A DNA stretch of 64,000 nucleotides from Charina bottae (taxonomy: Eukaryota > Chordata > Lepidosauria > Squamata > Charinaidae): positions 70,672,963 through 70,736,962 of the forward strand of contig JALMGJ010000005.1 of NCBI GenBank assembly GCA_023362775.1, in the 5' to 3' direction. The notes below the pieces were generated by a model. It saw nothing but the letters and a program-made list of their open reading frames with translations. It was not told where the DNA came from and searched no databases. The position numbers were made by a program, and so were the translations under genes. Positions 56,679 through 64,000 of this stretch are shown one piece after another. Positions within the stretch are counted from its first letter, which is position 1, and each line of letters starts with the position of its first letter.

Positions 56679-57426
56679 CTATTAAGTAAAAACAAAAGCC
56701 ATGGCTAAATAATGAAGCTTTTCAATGAACCTCACTGACTTAAGCACTTTTATACTCAAAATAAGCATTCAAATAAAATATATTTGAAGGGACTAGGAGG
56801 GACATGGGCTCCCTCTTAATCAAGACCTGAAATCAGGAAGTGAAATTGGTTAATAAAACAGGCTTCAATTTGGGCAAAGGGTAACAATTCATACTGGGGC
56901 CCAGTAGTTGTGGCAAATACTGGCATAGGCTAGGCAGCGGGAGTCTGGGGAATGGGAAGTGAATACATTATTTTTCAGTCTTTCCCCAGCCTCTGAACCA
57001 GATTAAAAATAAAAGCATCATAGGACATTTACAATGGTCAAGAGGGTGGGGCTGGGGAACCAGGAAGTCGCTGCCACAAGTGAAAAATCCATCTCTAATA
57101 AATGGGATGGTTAACATTTATTCATACCATAGATTTCTAGCCTTTTGCAAACTGAAGGGTTAAGGTTCACAGCTTATATTATCTGATCAGAAATAACTCA
57201 CTGATTTAATGAAGATCATTCCCTATTAAATGTAGAGGAATCTAACTTAAGTTTAGAACTATTCACTGTATCTACAGTCTTGTTCTTTTCTACAAATGTT
57301 CATTTTTACAGTAACTTTAAAAGCTAAGCTTTTAAAGGAATAGAACAATTCATGTTTAATGACTTTCTTCTATCATAGATAGGATGCTTCTTATTCTAAT
57401 AGGATCAAACTTATAAAATGGCTTAC

Positions 57427-57537
57427 CGCCTCCTTGATAATTTCAAATCGCTTTTCATCAACCTCGAAGGTAGCCATTTTCTCAATAATCTTCCTCAGCA
57501 GAATATGTTGCTTGTCATTATAACCTTTTACAGAAAG
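57427..57537 (-). CDS. IDE: IDE exon 16
   Basis: 111 nt, 37 codons: [20 protein letters not shown] and [17 protein letters not shown], equivalent to human residues 629-665. Phase 0 at both ends, which allows either exon 15 or exon 15b to be joined upstream. The acceptor is atatag and the donor is gcg|gtaagc. Confidence 0.97.
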
Positions 57538-58657
57538 CTATATAGAGAGAATACATAAGTGGTTGTATACTTTAAATAGCCCTTCCCTCCATTAAAAGAA
57601 AAGATCTTCAATGACAGCAATAGGCACCACCTAGCATGGGGAAATTCTCTCCTTCATTTCAACAGAAATCCAGTTTTTCTTTGATCATATGGCATTATGT
57701 ACATGGCATTATAATGGTTTCTTTCTTTCTCTAAACTTAAACATGTTTAAACAAACATAGTGGAATTTAAATTACAATGGAAAATAAATATTGTACCATG
57801 CTGCAAAGCAAAGATTAAAATGGTGTCCAAATTGGGAAGTGGAAAGAAACAAAACCTCTTTATAGTTTTCTGGATTTAATATTTTTAAAAACTATGTTGA
57901 TATGGTGTGAGGAAAGAGTAAACAAACTTACAGTACCTTTCCCCCCTTCAAATAAAGAATAATAGTACCTTAAGACATTATTACAGCAAAATATGGAAGA
58001 AAAACTTTCCACTCAATATTTTCTAACACAGAAGAGTTCACAAGGTTCTTACTAAGGTAAAGCAGAGTATCAGAATATTTAATTCAAAAATATGAAAGAT
58101 TACTAAGATACTACATAAATGGATTAATTGCAAACCATATAAATGTTTTAACACTGTCATTTAAAGTTATATTAATAATCTACATTATCATTATTCACCG
58201 CACTGAATAATGCAGTGTATGCATGCATATGTGAAGCATGGATGTTTCAATCTTCTGGAATGTTGAACATCCACTATTATATTGTAGTATAGAAATAATT
58301 AAGCATAAAAACTGAAGTGTACCTTCTAACGAAACACAACTAGAGTCTCTGAATAAATAACGTTTTAAAATGAATATTTATGATACAAGAAACGTGGAAA
58401 TTTCATGGTAGATGAGCGAAGAACTGACTTTATCTTTGTTGACCTCAGTTTGTGATCCAAAGATATATGGTACAGTAACATTCCTGAAGAAAAATATCTC
58501 TGAACTTAGGTTGCCTTAGTAGGTACATCATTTCAAGTTTCAAGACAGAGAATGGCACAATTTATATGGAAACAAAAACCTAACAAGTGTTATATTATAA
58601 ATCGTATTTTAGTTACAATAGAAGAGACTATTGTAGCTCAAGGTCAAATTGTTAGTT

Positions 58658-59130
58658 TTTTGATGCTTTCTGAGCTTGGTCATTTTCTTGCAGGCATTTC
58701 ATTACCAGGCTAGGAAATACCATCAGTACGAGGAAGAGTGGAGGTTGCTGGCTGTTGGTATATAGTAGCTTGCCCAGCCAGTCTTGGTGGAGTTGGGGCT
58801 TCCTCTTTGATGGTTCCTTGAATAGGATATTTTTTCCTCCTTGATTGTTTATCTGGTGCAGTTTCCTACTTATCTGGGTGTTGGTTGCTAGGCTGCATGT
58901 GTTCTAGGCTGTTTGTGTCTATTGATGGCTGATTTGTCTGAATGCCAAGCTTCTAGGATAACCTTAATCAAGGAACCATCAAGGAGGAAGCCCCACCCCC
59001 ACCAAGACTGGCTGGGCAAGCTACTATATACCAACAGCCAGCAAACTCCACTCTTCCTCGTACTGATGGTATTGCCCAGCCTGGTAATGAAATGCCTGCA
59101 AGAAAACGACCAAGCTCAGAGAGCACCAGA
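58658..59130. mobile_element. Second inverted-repeat Penelope-like element
   Basis: Outer arms 'gagcttggtcattttcttgc' and 'gcaagaaaacgaccaagctc' are inverted copies, continuing through 'gcttgcccagccagtcttgg' and 'ccaagactggctgggcaagc'. The centre (58830-58950) is not palindromic. Each arm has CTGATGG, stem ATTGCC/GGTAAT in the right arm (59071-59088) and GAAATGCC, a decayed form of the hammerhead core at 54991-55545. Confidence 0.65.
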
Positions 59131-59775
59131 ACCCAATTTTTTAGTCAATTTTATAATACTCCATATTATTCAATATTTGTACAATGCACAAATCTTTTGA
59201 AGCATCATGTTTTTTCAGACAATGAAGTTAAACTCTTCAAAGTGACAATTAAGGTGTTAAACAAAACTGTTATTTTAAAAATCTCAGGAAGTGATGTATA
59301 AGAAATCATTATTTGTATAGGAAAAATAAGCTCAATCTATAATACTCAACTTGATCCCAGCAAGCAATTTTTCCATAGACAATAATGCAGTTAGTGGTAT
59401 TTAGTTCAGTGTATGTTTAACGAAGTAGACTCTATCCTTCAAAAGCTCATGCCTCAATAAACATGTTAGACTAACACCACAGGATATTCTGTTTGCTTTT
59501 AGTATAAAGAACCTAAATGACTGATAGTATAAAAATGTCAAGGTAATACTTCCAGGTTATTAAATACATAAAGGTGCAAATTAGAAATGTATTACTAACG
59601 CACTACACGGTCACAAAAAGCATTCCAATCATAGCTGTTTTTTCCAGTTAAGAGAGAGATGCAAGAGAATACAGAACTGGTAACTGTTATGCAAAAAATA
59701 TTGAAAAAGCAAGCATTTTCCAAGTGCATAACTCTCAAGCCATCTCATTTCTTTCTGTTCCTCCATCTTACTTAC

Positions 59776-59920
59776 AAGCATTGCATTCATTCATGATGCA
59801 ATGACACAGACCAAACCTGAGAGGCGTGCTGCATATGTATACTCTTTTAAATCATCCTTCAACAACTTCATTAACAGGTATGTCATGTTGCAATGGAGAG
59901 GGTCAGCATAAAGGTAGCAA
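59776..59920 (-). pseudogene. IDE: Decayed IDE alternative exon 15b
   Basis: 145 nt, exactly the length and phase of exon 15, lying 478 bp downstream of it. It translates as [20 protein letters not shown], then [19 protein letters not shown], stop, MNAML, and aligns with exon 15 ([30 protein letters not shown]). It matches the mutually exclusive exon 15b of mammalian IDE, whose isoform degrades insulin and amyloid-beta poorly. The donor (ctt|gtaagt) and pyrimidine tract remain, but the acceptor dinucleotide at 59922-59921 is TG, not AG, and codon 43 of 48 is TGA (59793-59791). Not usable as a normal coding exon. A poison exon using another acceptor cannot be fully excluded. Confidence 0.9.
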
Positions 59921-60397
59921 CAAACAAAAAGAAAAAAAGAATGCTTTGATACTTCAAGCAGTGACATGGTAATGGATGAAGAAACATGACTGAAGAGTAT
60001 GTATATGCAGCCTCATAACCAATATTTCTGGGAATGAAATACTGAATGTAAAATAAGGAATTTGTTTCCTCATTAGGATTAATGATTTAACTTCTGGAAG
60101 AATGAAGCAGAATCTGAACTCCAATTTGGGCTAAATTTTGTTTAATCTCATTAATCTAATGAATGATGTAAAATGAAATGAAAAATCTGAATATGAATGG
60201 GAATCTTGAAGACTAAGAATATTTCATGTAAAATTCAAATTATGAGAAATTAGAAATCAAGCTTGAAAAAGGAACTTAAAAATTAGATCCTCAATTGGGA
60301 AAGCCATTTTAAAAATGCTTCCAGCAAATCAAGTTGTTTCTTGATTCGTGGAAGTAAATTTAAGACTCTTAAGAGTCTTCTTCATTTTGGTACTTAC

Positions 60398-60542
60398 ATA
60401 CATCCCATAGATGGTATTTTGGAGATCATAGTTCAAGTCAGCTAGTTCTGCTGCATATGCATACTCGTTGAGGGAGTCTTTGAGTAGTTCAAGGTACAAA
60501 TAGGCCATGTTACAATGTAAGGGATCCACGTAAGCAAATGGG
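60398..60542 (-). CDS. IDE: IDE exon 15 (15a)
   Basis: 145 nt: last base of a Ser codon, then [40 protein letters not shown] and QNTIYGMY, equivalent to human residues 581-628 with Cys590 in PLHCNM. It belongs to the third M16 repeat lining the catalytic chamber. The acceptor is cttccag and the donor is tat|gtaagt. This is the intact member of the 15a/15b exon pair. Exons 1-14, with the zinc-binding HxxEH site, lie right of the window. Confidence 0.97.
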
Positions 60543-63118
60543 CTGGAAGAAAATGTTGAAAGTAAAATATCTGATATAAATACTTTCCAATTCTGTAGAA
60601 CCTCCATACTGGATCTCAAGGTACAATGTTAAAAAATAAAGTTGGCACTTCCTGTTATGAGTACATCAAGACAATACATGAATAGAACACCACAAAAATG
60701 GGTTATTGGTGGCACTGCTACTTTAGATGAGTAAGGATGACATCCGGCTTCCAGCTAAAATAATCTGAACAAATTTCAAATTGGGCTTTCAGCTAATAGT
60801 AAGCTTTCGCTACTATTGATCATGGTATCTTTCAGGGCTATTTTTTTTTAATGTACCAGGTCTGGTCATATCCAAAAGATGTTGTTTGTTGACTACTTAT
60901 TTGATAATATGGTCTCTATTTTATATTCTACGCTATTTATTAGCTATCTGAAACCATTAAAAGAGGTCATTTTAAATTTTGGAAAATGGTATCACCAATA
61001 GACTGATGATACTCTACGGCTCTTTGTCATTCAATAACAAAGAAGCAAGCAATATCCCTGAATGTTGTATGAACTTGACAACTGGCTGAATGAGGATGAA
61101 ACAATCTGAGATTTTAAACAGACAAGATAGAGGTACTGCTGGTCAATAACTGGGAATATAAAGCTGAATCTGTTCCAGAAGCAACTGGGCTCCCTTTGAA
61201 ACATCAGGGTTGCAATGTTGAAAGGATTGCACTAGGTGCTAATTATTCATCCGATCTCAAATCAAGTGTTGATCTGACTTCAAATGTTCAACCCCTAAAT
61301 GGCTGTGGACCTTTCCCCTCTAAGAAACTATTGATGTTATACAGTTGCTTGTTCCAATTCTTCATGACCCAATGGACTAATTTTCCAGGATAGTCTGCAA
61401 ATGCGTTGAGTTCTTCTAAGCTCATGCTTATGATAAACAGACTGAAGGTCTCATTTTATACCTGTCCAAGTTGCAAGTGAGTAAGATCTCACTTGCAAAT
61501 GCCAATTTGTTGGGTGTATATGAAATAGCTTTAAATGCACAATTTCCAAACTGTGAAAAGCATTTTTGAAAGTTATTTTTTCTTTTTTAAAAATATGTAT
61601 ATGTATATTTTTAAGGGTACAGTTACCAATACTTCACAGATTTTACAAAAGTTATTAAGACACCTTTCTAAATCTGGCTTTTAAAAGCTACTTTTAACCG
61701 CTCATTATTTAATTGCTAGTTTTTACATTGGTTGCACTACACTTTGGTGGTTTTGGCAGAAAAGCAATATAAATACCCATTTAATAAATTTTATTTTGAG
61801 TCTGGTATCAGAGATGATTATGAAATATGAACATACTTTTTATCCAACAGTAAAAGCTAATACCATCTATATTAATTCAGGTTTCTAGAAACTAATCCAT
61901 ATTTGATAAGTGACGCATTTAACTTTTCTATCACTGCAGTGAAATCTCAGTGAACTGGATTCAGCATGTAAAAAAAAATACCTATTGTGGGTTTTATTAT
62001 TGAACTGTAATCATCTTCTATTTTAAGCATACAAGGTATGTTTTATGTTCATCTCTGCAGTACTTAAAAAGATCCCAATATATTTTTGCAATATTCCAGG
62101 GAGGTAAAATAGTCTGCACAGGTAGTACTGTGATAAACACAACTCAAAGACTTGAATCGTGTTTCAAGCAACAATACTTCTCAATACCAACATACTGGTA
62201 TGGAATGAGCCAATTTAATGTACAGGGAAGTGTAACTTCTACTTCTTATCTGCACATACAGTAGTTAAGAGAATACAAAGTTGTCATACTGAAACTGTTA
62301 TAAAAAGTTTACAGAAGAATTTCTCTATCACAAGTAAGAGAAACAAGACACACAATTTCACACACATTAAAAATAAGAGAGCGCTGGTAATGCTTCAAAT
62401 TTAAAATGTTAACGCTGTAACATTTGTTCAAATTGTTTATCTAATATGTTTTCATTTTTAAGAAAAATTGAAATGCCCTAAGTCATATGGAACTTGCCTC
62501 ACTCACAAATGTCTAATGGTCAAAACTATTCTATGTATGTTTAATAAAAGCTAAGTCTCTTGTGCTTAATGGGGCTCCCTTTCAGAAAAGTGTGAAGAGC
62601 ATTACAGCAGTGTTTCTCAAACTTTCTGCTGTCATGCACCAAGTAAATGCAGAGACCACTCAATTAAACAATCGTCCTCAACTGTCAGCCCTACAGGGTA
62701 GACCAGACTAAGAAACCAATGCCACATACAGTAGGTCAGTACTTTTATTGTAACAGCTATTAGTGACAGAATCTTGCAAGTCTGAATGTGCTTCTCCCCT
62801 TCGTCACTTTATGTTAGCCTGTTCATTATTGTCAGTTTTCTGAATTTTAATACTGAATTTTAATGTTGATACTTGTATTATCAGCTGACTGACATTAAAA
62901 GCAGGGAGGTGGGGGCTGAGCAACTAATCAATGATAAATGCTGGGATTCAGTGGTGGACAACATTACTACGGAGAACAGCTTAAGCAGCACTGTGTTAGA
63001 ACTTCTGTGTATGTTCACTACTTGCTGGACAAAGTTGCAATACTATTTCGTTCAGCTTTTCTTTCTCATCATATATTTAAACATGCAGTGAAATACACTT
63101 TTTAACCTATACACCATA
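60543..63118. other. IDE intron 14 (partial), with old repeats
   Basis: No exon 14 is visible. It contains a CR1 relic (60835-61300) and AT-rich DNA. At 62613 'cagtgtttctcaaactttct' looks like the left end of a hAT MITE, but no matching right end was found. Confidence 0.5.
60835..61300 (+). mobile_element. Diverged CR1 LINE relic (RT region)
   Basis: 'tggtatcaccaatagactga' followed by 'tgatactc' corresponds to the CR1 RYHQYADDTQL motif (with a stop). Downstream pieces follow the CR1 order up to the 'ggttgcaatgttgaaagg' area. Oriented opposite to IDE. All frames broken. Confidence 0.55.
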
Positions 63119-63126
63119 GGTTACAT

Positions 63127-63324
63127 CACAGCTTTCCAAACTCTGTGTCGCGACACATTAGTGTGTCGCGACAAAACCCAGAAGTGCTGATGGTGCATTG
63201 CTGCTGCCCCTGCGGTGGAGTGTGTGGCGGCAGCGGCGCGCCGTCAGCACTTCCGGGTTTTAGCGCGAAACACGAGGCCGCTGCCGTTGGTGTGTCGCCA
63301 ACGGCGGGACTTTGGAAAGCAATG
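63127..63324. mobile_element. hAT MITE of the 'gctttccaaa' family, short
   Basis: Starts cacagctttccaaactctg, ends gactttggaaagcaatg, flanked by ggttacat at 63119-63126 and 63325-63332. It has 'gtcgcgacacattagtgtgtcgcgac', an inner palindrome, next to the left end. Confidence 0.9.
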
Positions 63325-64000
63325 GGTTACATACAGTACATACATACCTACCTATACATCATTTGGAAATTGGACTATAAAGTTTATTCTTTAGTAAATA
63401 TATGTCATTGTAACTCTATGGGTAGGATTATATTGCAATTCACATGGTTGTCTAAATAAATTCAAACATGAATCATACAAACACATCTATAAAGGGTATT
63501 CTCCTGACAAGTGTGGGCTTTCTAATCCAGAAGAACTCCTCATAGGTTCTTGAATAATGTATTGTGATCACAGGTTTTCCACATTCAGTAAATCTGTATT
63601 ACACCTACTTAGCTGCTTTAAATAGACAAAGTGTAGGCTTAGTAAATGTGGAGCATTATCACTAAGTCTACACTGTATCTAACAAAAGCAAACATAAAAT
63701 GCTTTAAATGCACATAGACAAATTAGACATTAGTGAATGTGGGAAATCTGAGATTCCAAAACAGCCCTTTACAGTTTTGTATTAATTTGATTGATGAAAG
63801 TAAAAAATCATGTTCCTTTTCCTAATAGCAGATATGATCTTGTTCAATAGTCCAATATATGGAGGTCACCAAGCTGTTGATGCTCAATGTAGGTCAAGAG
63901 AGGGACAGGTTACAACCACAGAACATATTTCAGACAGATAACCCATGGAAAGGAGGTACACTGGGTGAGATCATCAGTCACCATGGGATGAGGTATCATC
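63325..64000. other. IDE intron 14, no recognised element
   Basis: AT-rich intronic sequence up to the window edge. I see no exon or repeat in it. Confidence 0.5.

Noticed and set aside
59821..59940. Exon 15b region considered as a processed pseudogene of IDE
   Set aside because: Only one exon's worth is present, with a donor site, pyrimidine tract and 145-bp length exactly matching exon 15, in gene order; tandem exon duplication fits better than retroposition.
62613..63000. Possible hAT MITE beginning 'cagtgtttctcaaactttct'
   Set aside because: No matching inverted end or 8-bp duplication was found to the right, so its extent cannot be supported.

Overview
This is a piece of a vertebrate nuclear genome, almost certainly a squamate reptile (snake or lizard). 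Two conserved protein genes are split into short exons with canonical GT-AG junctions. The repeats are squamate-typical: BovB (RTE) LINEs, seven Sauria-type tRNA-derived SINE copies, CR1 LINEs and tails, CORE-type SINEs, hAT and palindromic MITEs, and a Tc1 transposon. Species cannot be fixed from the sequence alone.

Genes. The left end holds the last three coding exons of MARCHF5 (+ strand; 2227-2410, 2794-2960, 10401-10517), encoding three of the four membrane segments and the C-terminus of the mitochondrial-outer-membrane E3 ligase. The RING-CH exons lie upstream of the window. The right half holds exons 15-25 of IDE (insulin-degrading enzyme; - strand, from 60542 down to the stop at 33365). 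The joined frame is continuous, and the residue count matches the 1019-residue human protein to the last position. The genes are convergent (tail to tail), as in the mammalian CPEB3-MARCHF5-IDE-KIF11-HHEX block. About 20 kb of repeat-rich intergenic DNA separates them.

Most striking local feature. 478 bp downstream of IDE exon 15 is a second, homologous 145-bp exon (59776-59920, -). It corresponds to the mutually exclusive exon 15b known from mammalian IDE. Here it has lost its AG acceptor and carries an in-frame TGA, so this lineage seems to have lost the 15b isoform while keeping a recognisable relic.

Mobile DNA by region. 1-10.4 kb (MARCHF5 introns): a possible L1 remnant, Sauria SINEs, and a 5'-truncated, internally deleted BovB with a nested CR1 tail. 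10.5-33 kb (intergenic): a full-length BovB (20788-24009) with a perfect 12-bp target duplication and a single 1010-codon ORF, spoiled by a Gly-to-Val change in a core RT motif; also several MITEs and a SINE with three 102-bp internal units. 33-60 kb (IDE introns): an old diverged RTE relic, hAT MITEs with 8-bp duplications (one expanded by 90-bp tandem repeats), a complete 1603-bp Tc1 element with 199-bp inverted repeats whose intact transposase ORF carries Asn at the first catalytic Asp, a 2.4-kb CR1, and two large inverted repeats whose arms carry hammerhead-ribozyme-like cores, as in Penelope-like elements.

No tRNA or rRNA genes, CRISPR arrays or bacterial features are present. Most open frames outside the exons are translations of repeats. 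Exon borders are by-eye splice calls. Repeat family names come from recognised motifs, not a database search.
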